A stretch of DNA of 64,000 bases from Opisthorchis felineus (GCA_004794785.1 SJOL01008365.1:633591-697590), one strand, 5' to 3'; shown: positions 24,859 to 38,569, numbered from the stretch's first letter. Notes: generated by a model not told the origin, from the sequence alone. Translations and numbers: made by a program.

Positions 24859-24895
24859 TTTTCCGTTTTGGCCACATATGTGGCCACGCGGAAAA
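24859..24895. other. Strong palindromic hairpin
   Basis: A perfect 18-bp palindrome TGGCCACATATGTGGCCA (24869-24886) is enclosed by complementary arms TTTTCCG (24859-24865) and CGGAAAA (24889-24895). It could form a cruciform or an RNA hairpin. There is no neighbouring gene to assign it to. Confidence 0.8.
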
Positions 24896-25128
24896 GCCTC
24901 CACAAACCCAATCACAATGGATGGTTAAACAGCTATATCAAACAAGCTGATAAAGAAGCTACTTATCACTTACTGGTCAGTGAACATCAACATGTACAAA
25001 TTAGCTGTTGTCTGGTTCCTCAAATCCTGTAGGGAATTTACTAACAACCTGTTTTCCGCTAGTGGAAAGCGCAGCTTCACCGAATCGAAGTCACAGCAAA
25101 ATACTAGTTTTATATACGGAATTCATTA

Positions 25129-25200
25129 TGTTGATTATCATTATTATTATTATTCATTATATATATATTCAATATATATATATTATATATATCATCATAT
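25129..25200 (+). repeat. AT-rich microsatellite tract
   Basis: Consecutive ATT units are followed by AT dinucleotide runs and ATC. The two open frames of 88 and 105 codons that cross it are tract artefacts. Confidence 0.85.
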
Positions 25201-28200
25201 TGACGCTCATCTCAGAGGACTCATCAATGCCTCACAAGTGGACTGATTTGCATCCTGCGCTCGTGGCGTGGGTACGTATGAAGGCCCAGGTTTTCTCTGG
25301 ATTCTCAATGGTTTCGACTCCATGATGGTAAACTTTTTCGGATGTGCCGGCGGCATTTTGCGTGGAACGCCATGATAACTTAATCAAGTACAATACGTAA
25401 GTGGGTATGGTCACAAATAGGTTGCCTGCGGAGCAAAGCTATCGCCCACAAATTCCTGGCTTCCCTGAAAACACTGTGCACCAGCTGCAGCGGATTAAAA
25501 TATGTTGCAAGCTTTCGCCCGGGCCGAGTGGCAACAGATAAAGCCGTTGCATGCCACATTTACTCATCAACATCTCAATTAATTTCACCGTAGAAGGAAC
25601 CGCTCAACCTTCTGGCACCCGTGGGGTCGAACTGCTCACTCGGTGTCTGCTCACAGACATGAAGTACGCAAATGACTCCGCCTTCCTTGCACCTAACCAC
25701 GTTAAAATGCAAGCAATAACAAATAACATGAAAATTTCTACCTGACAGTTCGTTACGCGCTTCACCCTGGAATAACATGAATTGCGGTTGCAAGAGTAGG
25801 TAGAATCAAACACGGACCTCATGTTTGCAGGCTAGCCAGTTGTGGTGGTAAATGAATTAATTCCCCTGGATAGCTGTGTCAGTCGGTTTAATTCAGCAAA
25901 AAGTCCCACCACACTCTGGCCAGATTACGCTTCTGCCAACTTGCAACATCTGTGTAGTAAATGCGACTTCAGCTTTTCTGCGGTGATGTCTTCTAAATCT
26001 CACATGTGCCAGTTCAACACCTGAGAAACTCTTCAGTACTTGACCACCGGCGTCTTCAGATCCCTTACAGGGGGGCAACTTCAGATGGATCGTATTAAAG
26101 CACCATGAATGTTTGTTGTGGCAAGTACCTAGCATGCAAACAGTGAGTTATTAACATTTTATAGTTTGTGCTTGCTTAACCACATACTCCGTATAACAAG
26201 GAACGACTTTCTCAGAGAGTCTTCTCTCAACCATTAAAGGGAGGAAAACAGACCATGGAAGACCAAGTCTTGGTCTTGGCGCCGGAGCATGTAAGCCCTG
26301 ACCAGCAAATATAGGTTTGCTTGTGATTTCTGTCATCCTGGACGGGAAGACAATCGTCACAGGTGTGGTCGATGGCACAGTTTCATCTAAGATATTGCCT
26401 TCACAACATAGTTTCCCTCTCGCTCTCTCCATTGTTGTGAAAACACAGTATCAGTGGCATTTGCCTTATCATCCAGTGAATAGCCGTCATCCATATATAC
26501 CGAATCGTAGGGAGACAAAATGGTGGCAGCTAGGGATGCTGTTTATTTCTTTTCAGGTTATACTTCTATTGCTGGTGACACATCTGCATCCAACTGGCCG
26601 TTATTCACTTCAAAAACCTAATTTATTACCTACTGAAATCAAGCTTAAAAGCATCCCACATGTGGTTCTCCCTTATTATTACGGCTTGACGTAAACTTTA
26701 AATAACACACCAGCATGTCAGGAGAAGAGCATTCTCTACGTAGCTGAACGGGAAATTTGATACTTGTGAATATACGACAGCATTTCACGAAATCTAACAA
26801 ACACTGGCGTTTGCTAAGATCTCATGGGTTGTAGGCGGTTTTCAAACACGCCCAACTTCAGGCATTTGTTGCACACTTCAGAATGATGCTATACCACAAC
26901 GGACATAGGGTACTTTTGGTGATCAAAAAATGTAGTTGTGCGGTGTGCTTGGTGACTCAAAATGCCAAAATTTCCGTTTTTTACTACTGCTTTTCCGGTA
27001 GTAGTTAGAATATCCGTAATGTTCCGCCGCACATGATCTGGGGAACCTGTTTCGGAGAGAAATCTACTATAAGGTAAAACACCACTGAATACTCACTTCT
27101 TCAAAAATCTGTCGAATAAAGGCGGCGGACGGGTGGGAGTAAAGAATCGAATTTGACTTTGCTGCTCGTGTTTAAGGTTTTCGCAGATATGAAGCATACT
27201 GTGCTGTTAATTGCTCTTTCAGCAATCAATAACGGGACCAATCGGAACCGATCCTTTCGCTGCACTGGACGCAGCCAGGCGTTGGTCCTTTCCTCTCAAA
27301 AATTTTGCACTTATTCCTTAATTTGATTGGAGTAACTATGTATCCATAAATAGGACATTTAACATGTGTGCGGACTTACCCTGAATGTCGCTACCATTAA
27401 TGCGTAACATATTCTATGACCAACTCAACTGAAACCCGGAAAGGCCGATCGAATGCAGTCCTCGTATAGGAGTGACCATTGTACAGAGGCATTGTGTAAA
27501 TGGCCTTCGCCATACTAAGTACACACGATAAACAAATTTTATAATCGTGCTTTCTGTCAATGTATGATATGCAGCAGAGTTTCAAGTACTTTGGGTTCAT
27601 AACTTTCATTGAGGGATGTGAAACTTTCATAAGACAACAGTGAATCACTGAGCTTTATGGATATGATTAATCACTGAACGTATTATTCTTTGATCAATTC
27701 AGAAACATACTGTTTGCAGGTTTTCGTTTAAAAGGGTTTATTTTAGGCTTCCGGTTGCGGCTTTCGGCCTGTAACACAGGAAGTGTGTCGCTCTGTGTAC
27801 GTGTTACTGTCCACTCACGTAGTAACTGTCCAATCGATGTTCCGCTTCACTGGGCTGTCGGTCGCCCTATCGAGTAGGCATTCGCTGTCTGGGCTCACAT
27901 TTTTACCTGATGAAATCTACACAGGGTGTGTTTGTCATTACTAATCTGTCTCACTGTATTTTTCTTACCGTTGATACGTAAGAAGGCACCATAAAATACT
28001 ACTCCCGTTTTGATTAGGACAGCGACTATCTTGTACAAAGCAGAGTTCAAGCAACCAAGGCAACTGAAGATAAACACTAAACATTTTCTCAACGTCATTC
28101 ACGCTTAGTCCGTAGTAAGCTATCTTGATTCGAGAGTAGTTTTATTAACAGCATTCTACTTCAGGGAAAGCAATTTGCTGGGTGACAAAATCCATTCCAG

Positions 28201-30149
28201 GGCAGCATAAACGAGCAGGCGAATTTACAAAGTCATGCCATCAAATAATAATGCAAACATTAATCCACCACAAAAGCGGTGGTTCCTACGCTGACGTTGT
28301 TGAGTATTTGCCTAACTAACCCCAATACATTTGCCTACTTGCCTAAAGGTACTCTTCTTCACTACAGTTAAAAACGGCATATAGTGAATGTGTTCGACAG
28401 AGCAAACATGTTGAATCATGACTGGTTTTTATATTCTAAGCAACCTGGGAGGCTAGACTTAATAACTGAATCCAAAGTTTTACGTAAGTTCCGTTCTGGT
28501 TTTCAGTTTTTCATCTCTTTGATAATTGAGACGGCCTTAAGGACATCCACCAAGACTATGTACAATTTCATTGCGCTTTTTAAGCTTCCAATCCGATAAG
28601 AACTCGCCGATGGTAAGTTTGATGGTGTGGTGCGTGAATGAAGATACCAATGGCGATACGGTGAGCACACTGGCTTAAGACAATCATAATATATTCATGG
28701 TGGGGTAAAAACACGGCTGTCATACCTCTCCAAAGGAAAACTTCTGCAATTTCCTCCGAAACACTTCGATAGCCTTGGAGAAACCAATAAGGGTATATTT
28801 CCAGTTTAACACTAGGAAAACGGTAAAATTCTCCACCAGAAAGTGACTTCCTGCAGTCAGTTTTGACCACAAGTGCACATAAGTAGTTATCGTGTGCCAT
28901 GCATTGGTTGATTGGAAATTATGAAATTTTCGAGGACATCTCAGAATTGGTCCACCGCTCCCTAACTTTTCATGGCACTCAGTAGGAATTAGCCCGTGCC
29001 CGAAACCTTACGATAAAACTTCACGAGTTTTCGATTTTTGTTGTTCTATGGACACTGGATCCACATGCACTTATTGGATAAAGGCGCAAAACGTTCAATA
29101 GCGTGAAGCTTTTTCCAAGTTTACTAGCTTCCCATAGAAACAAAGGGCGTTGAATGTAGGGATATTCGTGACCTTCACATAAAATGGAGGCAAGTGCATA
29201 ATCTAGACAACGTCTATATGCTAATTTGCTAGGGCTCTATCTTCTCCTTTAGATTTCATGCATCTTTCACAACTTCTTCAGTGCTAAGGTAAAGTCTGAC
29301 GCACGCAATAACTTTAGAGTGTCCTTAAATGTCAGTAACGTTCACCTGAACCACGTTTTAATTTCTTACATACAGGGCCGAATTTCCGCCAGCTCTGGGT
29401 TCTTCCATTCTAATTATTTCACTAGTTACCTTTCCAAAGATTACGCTGCCATTCAGTGAAAAGGAAACAATAAAACGACAAGTCTTGATCAAAAAAAGTT
29501 GAGTCTTGACTTCTTCCAACCAAGATTAGCTGTACGTGGCTTTCGGCTTCGTAGATTTTGTGTGCGCATCATCCTCGTTTAACCTGCCTTCTTGTCCCAG
29601 TGCAACCGTTCCGTGAAATAACTCGTATTAAACAGCCCAGAGAACAGGGTGTTTTGCAACCGAATTCCACTTGCTTCAGAACGTAAGTAATAGTACCATA
29701 CATTGATCTGCAGAACAAAGAAACCAATTACGCTTGTGGACTTCATGCGTAGCGGAAGTTGTCAGTATAAAATTTCGTGCGTAGTAGAATTGACCAGTAA
29801 AATATGGGCTCCTTGGGTCACATGAAGACCGTACTACACTCTGGGAGGCGCTCGAACCAAAATACGTCCTTACTTTGTCACACAGACGTGAAAATGCAGA
29901 CACACCTATCCTGCATTGGTGGAAGTGGGGTCCTCCTTCCATGCCGAATGTCCTTGGTTTATATCATCATAATCTTCAGCTATAAACAGCATAAATGCAG
30001 TGGTTACAGGTGCTTCATTTGCGTTTCCCGGTGATGTAGGAAGACAGGAGTGAATAGCTACCCACTGGACATCGCAGTTGATATAACTGGCGCGTGAACC
30101 CAGGAGTGGTTATGGGATTTTCATTGGGAATTCATGATTTATTGCTACT
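25201..30149. other. Gene-free stretch
   Basis: No domain or shared repeat recognised. Longer frames at 26317-26694 (plus, 125 codons) and 28580-28900 (minus, 106 codons) have no identifiable family and no start context or splice pattern I trust. They are discussed with the findings. Confidence 0.45.
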
Positions 30150-32500
30150 GATGTAATGTGCCCGCAACTCTGGCAATGCTCCAAAGACACTGACGGTCAA
30201 GGAGGAGAGGGGTTTAAGGTCCCCGTCTAGAAGCAGCCTGGTTTCTGATCCATGACAAGATGAAGTGTACCAAAATATAGTGGGCCTGATATCTGACAGA
30301 GAAATTGAGGTCACGCCTGCTCCACAGGCTCTGACCTCTCTGATCACATTGTTAATATCGTCTTTAGTCGGATGATACTGAGACTGGCACACTGACACAC
30401 TTGAGTACTACTTCAATCCGCTCATCCACAAGCATGGAGCCCGGGTTGCAGCCAACTCAGTCTTGTAGCAACCCGCTACAATTTGCAGCTGTAAAGCGCA
30501 TGCAAAACAATGAGGTAGAGTTATTAGGATTGTTTGCGGTGGCATTACGGTGGCTTCTGATTTAAGGAAGGCTTTGCAGTCTGAGGACTCTGCATTTGTG
30601 AGTAAACGTGTTAGAGGCTGGTAGTGAGTCTTCCACAATCATATCGATAATGATGTTAAAGTCGCCAGTGGATATACTGACTCAGGCGAGGGCTTACCGT
30701 GGACATTCAGGTGTCCAGAGCACTTGGCCTGCGACATTTTAAGGGATGTAAGGAATTTATGAAGGGTGCCTTTTGTTCTACAGATACTATCGACGAGAGT
30801 TAAAAGAAGCTTACGAGTCAAGAGAGGCAGAGATCGTTGGTTGGTGAGAACAGTGGCGCTGTTCTACCGTGTTCCACCCTGTTCACGTGTCTGCGCGTCT
30901 GAGTTCAGTCAACCTTCGAAGAATGGGACCGGGGACCATATTCGGTACCACAGTTCACAAGCTGATGCCACAGTGGTTTTCAGCAGTGTCAGCGTACCCT
31001 TTTTGAAGATAGCTCCAGTGATTTTTGTCAGACAGGTACCAGAGATATTCCGACTTCTTTAAAGAGGCCTGGATATAAACCACCTATACTGGTGCCTCCT
31101 CATATTTTGGAAGAGATATTTTTTGGTTATTTCTTTTGACGGGCAATCACTTCTTACGTTCCATTCGCCCACTTGAACTTTCTCTAGGGTCTATGTTGCC
31201 GGGGGCCAGTTAACTTCTTCCTCATGAACTTGACCCTTCTTTGCTACCCGTGTTTTTGGGGACGAATTACTGAACCATTTTTTCACTTATTTTTTAATTG
31301 ATAGATGCCTTGCTTTGGGTACTTGATCATATTAAGCTGCATAGTGCACAGCTGCCTCTGGTAACAGAAGACCTCCCCATCTGAGCTTCCATTTTCCACC
31401 AGAGCCTACTGTCTTTCTTTAGACACTTCGTTAGTTGGCGTTCGAGGGATCTGCTTGGTCCGTCATACCCGCTGCTTGCTGATATGCAATTTTTAGCATC
31501 AGTCAGGGCTGGCTATCTCACAATATACAGTGGTGATTTGCTCGCACCAAAGAAGTCGGGTAGACAGCTTTGAATGCCACCAACGTAGTTTCCTTCACAT
31601 TTTGAGAGGATTCATCCACGTGCTCGTGTTTGTTTGTCTCACAGAATAGTTCAGCTAGTTCAGGTCGATGCTGCTGAACTATGGCAGTTCTCCGAAAATT
31701 GAAATGCTTCTTTGTGATTTGCTAGGGCCTGAGGAAATGTGAATTTTTAGACGTCCCTCCCCCGCTATGGCACGGTTGGGATCAAGCTGAGTGCTCCAGG
31801 AGTGACAGTCCTGAAATGCCGCTCTCTACCGGTGGCTGATAGTTGGGTTCAGGGTTGATTTGCAGTTGGTGGTCGCCGGGCTACATGGTGCAAGTGCTTA
31901 TGTATGAAATTCATGCTGGTGAGAAACAACTGATGGTCAGCGCACAACTGGGAGAGTTGTTTTCCGTTGTTTGTATGGCGGTCATCGGTTCTGAATCGAC
32001 CGCTCAGATGTGATACCAAGGAGCTCAGGCGACCGACTTGGGCATTCATATCGCCTGCAAGGAACACAATGTCAGTGTTTCTTGCCTGACGAATGGCTAC
32101 GGTTAAATCTCGATAGTATCGCCAGCGCCAAAACTTTGGGGCATCTCCCTACACTACAAACAGGCACTGTTTTGTGTCAGATAGCATTCAGTATAGTTGA
32201 GTTGGATAACCGAACGGCGCAAAGACGACCATTCAGTGGAATCCAATCCTGAAAAGTGTGTTCAGTTCTGGGGCTGAGTGCAACTCCCACGCCATATACT
32301 TCATGAGTCATCGCATCTGGATCACCGAACACACGGAGAGTAATACATGAAAGAACTAACTTCTTCCTGTCTTAATATGCATGACCAAGTCTGAGTTCCG
32401 TATTCGTGTTTCAGAGACGCAGCACGCCTCAGCATCAAGCAGTTTAAGGTGTTGGAATCACTGCCTGTTTATCAACTTGACACGGAGTACGGACGCTGAG
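30150..32500 (-). mobile_element. RTE-type non-LTR retrotransposon, decayed, EN plus RT
   Basis: Read right to left across all three minus frames, the order is as follows. VRTPCQVDKQA (near 32490) is the start of an APE-type endonuclease. Next come LDAEACCVSETRIRNSDLV (near 32440-32390) and GVGVALSPRTEH with DWIPLNGRLCAVRLS (near 32300-32210). LAGDMNAQVGRLSS and DDRHTNNGKQLSQLCADHQL (32064-31900) are the endonuclease core with GDxNA. The reverse transcriptase follows with ITGAIFKKGTL (near 31000), HQPTISASLDS (near 30830), NIIIDMI (near 30640) and LDRQCLWSIARV (near 30200). These match, in order, the RTE family widespread in flatworms. Stops and frameshifts are frequent and the YADD catalytic box is unrecognisable. 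The C-terminal RWLGHVLRM tail and the 3' end are absent. Confidence 0.85.
31849..32067 (-). pseudogene. RTE APE-type endonuclease core, longest intact frame
   Basis: This 72-codon frame opens with FLAGDMNAQVGRLSS, the Asp-Asn motif that binds metal and the scissile phosphate in APE-type endonucleases. It continues with SGRFRTDDRHTNNGKQLSQL, CADHQLFLTSMNF and RRPPTANQP. RTE copies in other flatworms usually continue with a WTQIDH motif, which is lost here after the stop. The 5' part of the domain lies upstream in other frames. It is a dead copy. Confidence 0.85.
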
Positions 32501-33060
32501 AGCTCCTGTGTAGAAATGATCTCGTATACATATCAAAATCTTATTGCGTTCATTGTTAATGGGCATTGGGGTGGCACACAGATAACTGACAATCAGATGA
32601 TTCGGCGACGTCTGTTTGGCTATGAAATCGGTCGGACATTGGTGGAAAAAGAACTATGCGAATGAATAATAATTCCCGGTTGCCAAGGCCGAAGAGGGAA
32701 GTTTTGATCAGTTACCCAACCTTGACTCAAAAGTCTGACCCAGTGGGACAAAGAAAGGTTTTGTCAGAAGGCTCTGCTTCTAGCCTTTGACTCAAAAGTT
32801 GGATTCGCAGGACAGCAGGGTTTTCTCGGCTGATCCTTCGTCGTACCGATGACCCAATAGTCTGACCTGCCCGGCTGAATGGAGCTGGCCTAGCATAGGG
32901 TATAGGAAGCATGGTACGGTGTCGCACCTCTGATGCTGCTGCACACAGCAGATGCGCTTTGGGTCGCATCCGGGCCACTCTAAGGTTTAGTTGTTTACCA
33001 GCCGTACTGGATAATTTTCTAGCGGTCATGATCAACTTCTGGCTGATCGGAGTGTGTGGT
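32501..33060 (-). mobile_element. Possible 5' part of the RTE copy
   Basis: The minus frame at 32727-33035 is 102 codons with the basic stretch SSVRRRISRENPAVLRIQLL. It sits directly 5' of the endonuclease remnant. RTE elements have a short 5' leader or N-terminal region here, so this may belong to the element. I recognise no domain and the boundary is arbitrary. Confidence 0.3.
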
Positions 33061-36000
33061 TTTTAATGCCGACATTTTCCAACCTGCCATTTCTCGGGGG
33101 AAGGCAGCATCACATCTATTATTACGGGGATGCTGGTAGCTTATAGGAAACTTCCCACTGCTTTCACGCTCCCATCGCAGAAGACAGTGCGACTTTACTC
33201 GTAGATAGCCTCATAAAGGTTTGCTTGTAATACAAAGTCTCACTGCTTCTAGTCTAATGCTCCTGTTTGACGCTCCTGGCATGAGGGCATCATGCGGAAG
33301 GAAGATCCAAGCAGCTTATGCCGAGAGATCATTGCAGCTCTTGAGCCCGACCAAACCGGCAACTTCGGTCGGCAGCCCTCATAACAGCAAAACTCGAGTT
33401 CAGTGTTCCTACCCTTTGGCGTAGACCAGACGAAGTGCACCAGCAGGAGCAGGACTGTAGAAACGATAGCAGTGCCAGTACCAATACAACTGCGATTGCC
33501 AGTCGATACTCGTAGATCGACAACGAGGGGATTGAAATTTAGGAAGAATGCAACAATTCAATAACTTTATTTGTGTTGTATAAAATTTTCAACTGAAGTG
33601 CTAAAGTATTTTCCGGAAATGAATGACCGCAGTCTGTCGGGATAGTATTGACATTTTTTACACCACCAAAAGCGATCGCAAAGTCGTCCTGGTGTTAGCC
33701 AACTAAGTCTAACACCAAAGTTAAACGTCAAAACTCGCAGTAATTTCCATGTTCAATCCTTTCATTCATCCTAACAGAGCAGCACAGCAGTAAACTATGT
33801 CAAGTGGGTAGTGGCCTCTCTACTAGCAGCCAATCGGCCATGAAAACTCACTAAACGTCACAAGTCATCCCAAAGGAAACATGCTTGAAACCCCACGAGT
33901 ATTTGTCAGTAACATTCGCCAGCCTTGTGCGAGCGAAACCGAACACCCAAACACGGTGATCTAGACAGTCCACATAGCAGAATCAGTAACGAATTATTAC
34001 GGCTATAAACCAGCTACTTTTGGGTTAAATCAACGTTTGCCTTTTTGATCATCATCAATCATCATAATGTCATTTTTTGCAAACTAACTGGTGACGAGAT
34101 CAATCTGTCAGCCACAATCAAGTCACTCGTGGCAACTTGCAATCAAACGCAGATGCTGGTTAGTGCAACGTTGAAATGTCTCCATTGGACTGCATCGTCT
34201 TCAACCTCAAATCACCCAGTTTTACCAATCCAGTCATATTAAGGGTCTTCATTTAAAGTGATATCAGCGTAAAGAGCACTTGTTGTGCTCTCGGGTCCTT
34301 TATTAATAGTCCACCTTTGTAATTTCAGACAGTGCGCTTCCGACTGCGGTTTATTTCTGGCTCAAGCCTAGAGTCGATTAGAAGCGGCATGCTCAATATG
34401 AGTAAGTCTGAAAATTCACGAGTTCACCAATAACTTCACTGCCAGAAGTAGCTTGCCAAACTGGGTCTGTGTTCAATAATTCAGTGAGGTCTGGTTTTCA
34501 ATCCAACCGATCCTGATAATTCACTTGTTCCCTAACTCCTGTAGATACTCACAACTTGGGGACTAACATGGAGTAAAAAACAGCAACACAACTACCTTGA
34601 TATTTGTACGTACTTTCCGGTTTTTTCGGTACTCACGGAACTCCACTCGCCGTAAGTAGTAACCATCCAAATGTTATTCTTAGGAGATGCACCTCACTTA
34701 AAACACTGCAGCTATAACTCGGAGAGCTGCACCTGCTGAGCCCGCAATGTATTAGTGACCCCGCGCTGAAAAAAGACTGCCCTAGATTAGTTGGTGGCGA
34801 AATTAGACAGGATTGAAGTTTGCGATGGGATATCGACATATCTCAACACATTAATAACACCGTTCTCCCTCCCAGAACTACCTAGAAAGCAACTCTTCCT
34901 GTGCCCTTGATTTCCACTGGCTGTTCCTCGTTTGCGCCCATCGTACAAGGCGGTTGACTAGAAGCACTAAGACAGATTTGAAAACAAATTTTTACGAAGT
35001 TTCCAAACTGTTCCGCCACATACTAATTAGTCAGCGTCAATGTGGATTGCTTTTCGATTCACCTTCTCACTGTTTACGGAGTCGTCGGCACAATATGCCA
35101 TCCGGTCCACACCTGACGAGTGAAACTCTTGAAGGCTTGAAAGGATAAAATGCAATAACGGCTCTGCTAGGAGGAGCTCTTCGTGTCAACGAAAGAACGT
35201 TTGTAGCACGGGATTGTATTTCATTAATTTTGTCAATTACCCCTCAGAATTGAGCAGAAAACACTTTCTGGTCCCCGAAACAGTTGATATACTAAACAAG
35301 AAGGAAAACCCTACGCCAATGATACGCCATTATCATCAGCCTTGAATTACCAGCCCATAAGCAAGTAAAAACTTTCATATTGCTGCCACAATATCCCAGT
35401 TACCAGCCCTTACTGGCTTTTCTTTACATGACTCCGACTGATTGATTAGCAAACGATCACAGCCTGAAACGGGTTGCAAGTCAGCTGAATGTACTGAAGG
35501 ACAAGCAAGTCAAAATATTTGCCGGTTTTCATGACACAACTCTGTAATCTCTTTCGTGCGATTATATTTTTTGCTAATACACATTGGAGTACGGAGAGCT
35601 GACACATCGGATAACTGTTTGTCTTGATTCTGCTGACAGAAACTGGCAGCCATAATAGAGGTTTATCATCCTATTGCACCACACTGACACCGTTATATAG
35701 GATAATTGTGTAGGATACCTTGAAATGAGGTAGCCTAGCACATTATCACAAAAGACGTTGGAAGCATCCGTAAACAGTCAGGTTTGTATGACTTAAGTAG
35801 AGTAAGCGTCTGAAGTAGCAGAAGGAAGTAACCCTTTCCAGAGGACAAAATGTCCCGTTACCTACTCAATATATTTCCTTAAGGAGGACGCTGTACTCGG
35901 AATGACGACGGTATATAATCGTCTATCTCAAAAAAGGGTGTTTGTTATGCGAGTTGCTGTTAAGAATCACTTTGGCGCATTGTGGTGCAACAGAAATAAT

Positions 36001-37266
36001 ATGAGTATATATCATCCACCGATACATACGCTACATGAAACTGTATAAAATATTATACGATTTTTTCAGCTTGTTCGTGTTGGAATGTTTTTGTATGGTG
36101 AGATTTTAACGGCTCTTTTTCAGTTATTTTACCACAGTCTGACGCACGTCAACCGCTCGTGAACAGTTCTGAATGAAATGAGAAATCGTGAGAATTCTGC
36201 TCCTTTTGACACGTGATTTCGGAAATACAGTATTTATGATGAAACGCGTCTCCCTGTACGGCTAGAGAAAACTGTGTGACCTAGTTTTTCACTTACGAGA
36301 CTGTCCCATCAATGTGTAGCGGATTTTATCAGTTTCAATGTTCGCCTGGCACTGATTTACGTGCTAACAAACGGTCAGGAGTTACCTCCGAAGCCCCCAG
36401 AGTGTTAGGTGCGAAAACCGGTCTGAACTACCGGTTAACATACTGAGGCTCATTCGGATACTGGTAAATAATCATAACATCTTATCCAAGCAGTCAATGA
36501 CACCAGAGTGGGACGTGTTCATCGTCTGAATACGTTATCAACTGCTCTAAACCAGCTTTCGCTCATACGGAAAATTCACAGCTTGCTCAAATTTCTCGGG
36601 AGTCGTGTGATTTGGTGGGTAAGAACTTGAAACTCTTATTCGGAAAGTTACGTGTCTGATGCCTCCTGGGCCACCTGATGAGTCCTAATAGGGAGGGGAA
36701 CAGTGAGCTTTTTGGGATCTAACACATCTTTGCTAAAACATTTATCAACGAATCCGGTGGATTGGCTCACTTCAGTTCTTCGTTATTGGGCTTCGGGAAA
36801 CCATCTGGTCAGAGCGCCTGAAAGACCTGCACAGTGGACTGATAACTGCAAAACATGAGTGGCTGGAAAATTTGTTGCCAGGCTTTAATTGTATGTTCTC
36901 AACGGAAACTATTGTGTACAAATACAAATGCTCTTGAACAAACAATGAATGTCTTGAAGAATTCAAGGTCAATTTGCTTAAACTGATTTTCCGGGTATGA
37001 TATGAAGCTAGGGATACACTGGGGACACGTGTCAGCAACTGACTGATTGAAAATAAAACACGAGGGATAGATCACAGGGAGAGAAAATATGTTCAAGAGT
37101 TGTGGAATGGCTGCATATCTCTTATTGGCCGAAGGCCAAGCTCTCAGCTTGTTTGGTCTTCTATGTCTTGTTGAATTCTATGCTGAGGTGTGTACTTACT
37201 TCATTGAAAATTTATGTAGCTTATTGTCCGTAAACATGTCTGTACAAGGAATCTAGTTTAATCAAG
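33061..37266. other. Gene-free stretch downstream of the RhoGAP gene
   Basis: No gene or shared repeat. The RhoGAP 3' UTR and polyadenylation site must lie in the right-hand part, since the minus-strand stop is at 37267. No perfect AATAAA is visible on the minus strand in the first 130 bases past the stop; CATAAA near 37211 is a possible variant. Confidence 0.45.
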
Positions 37267-38569
37267 TTAAGAGGTTGATCTGAGGTTTTCGACTGACGAT
37301 GAGACAATTGTGTTTGATTCGGTAGAGACGTTGGATGCGTGCGAACTCTGTCGCCTAACGCACGTACGACGTGAATCCTCTATCTCAGTCAAACCATCGC
37401 CTTGTTTCATTTTGAGGTTTCTTGGATCATTCGGGTGCACATAGGCCGTCGTTTTGGTTACCGGGATGTTAAAGGTAAACGAACTTTTTACTGGTTTTGC
37501 CTTTTTACCAGAAGCAGTAGGAGATAAACGGAACGCACCTCTAGCAGGAGAGAATGTGCTCTTTGGGGATCTTTGGACGTGTTCAGCCGCAGTAGTCTCA
37601 ACAAAACGTGTTGCTGCCTGCAACTCCGTACTAACCCCTTTGTGTGACTGGATTGGTGTGGTATGCTGCTGCTTTGGTGAGGACGGACCCGTCCCGTACT
37701 TTGAATTTCCAACTATATGGGTCTGATATGGAGTTGGAGTGAGAGCCGACAAGCAGGTATCATCCAAAGAAGTAACGCTGTCTTTTGGATACCGCACATC
37801 TAAAAGCGTGTTTCTCTGGCTATCAAAATCTGACTGTGGAAAAATCGGAGCGGGAGACTTTTTCCGGAAGGATGGCTCTCTGGCAGCCATGAGCTGAGAA
37901 GAAGTATCTGCACTACGACCTGAATAACACACAGTCAGAGTTTTCCTTCGTGAACCTTGCCGACGTCTTCTGTTTGTTGTGGTAGGTGCCGGTGCTTGAG
38001 GGGATAAAAGATTCTGAGATTGTAGGTTCTCGGGTTGCTTTAACATAATTTCTGATGGTATATCTTTTGTTCTCGGTTTTGCCCTGGGTAAGACAACCGG
38101 AGACTTAGTCGAAGGTATTGTGGGTTCAGTCCTTTGTTTGGATGGAAGCATCTGAATAACTGTCCCAACAGACCGTGTCGTTCTTGGTGGAATCGGAGGA
38201 GGGGCTTCTTTGGATTTTTCAGTTGTAATGGGGTTTTCACATCTGGATAAATTTCCCTGCGGCATCACATTTCCAGAATCCGTATCAGCACGCATCGACG
38301 CTGGTTGATCGGGCAGAACAGATTCGGGACGAAGATGAAGCATCCGACGCGGTAAATAAGACGCTTGTCGGCGATCTGTCAACGCAGGTGAATGGAGTAA
38401 GCGCGAACTGGTCAATACAGGGGAGGCGTTTTGGGATTCCGCCGAGCTTGAAGTGTTGTTGGATTGTTGTGGAGAGTGACAGCTAGGCACTTTCTTCTTC
38501 AGTCTGTCTTCAACGATGCTCGCGTCTGAGCGAATTGAGGAAGCCAGGCTGCTTTCCTCCTGTAATCCA
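37267..38569 (-). CDS. RhoGAP-domain protein, terminal exon (Ser/Pro-rich tail)
   Basis: The minus-strand frame is open for 433 codons to TAA at 37267-37269, far longer than anything else non-repetitive in the window. A consensus 3' splice site (CTTCCTTTTTTGCTTAACAG) ends at 38570, so the exon starts at 38569 in phase 2. That matches the AG left by the exon at 53022-53049. The encoded tail is rich in Ser, Pro, Thr and Arg and looks disordered. It contains a PPPIPPR SH3-ligand motif about 125 residues in, a basic NRRRRQGSRRK cluster about 200 residues in, and many SP/TP sites. Such tails are common in Rho-GAPs and serve docking and phosphorylation. Linkage to the RhoGAP exon across 14.4 kb is inferred from strand, order and phase. 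Confidence 0.75.

Noticed and set aside
24980..25325. Two open frames crossing the ATT/AT tract
   Set aside because: They owe their length to the microsatellite, which encodes only Ile/Tyr runs.
25842..26024. Zinc-finger-like CSKCDF...H.C pattern
   Set aside because: Spacing does not fit a C2H2 finger and there is no repeat of the unit.
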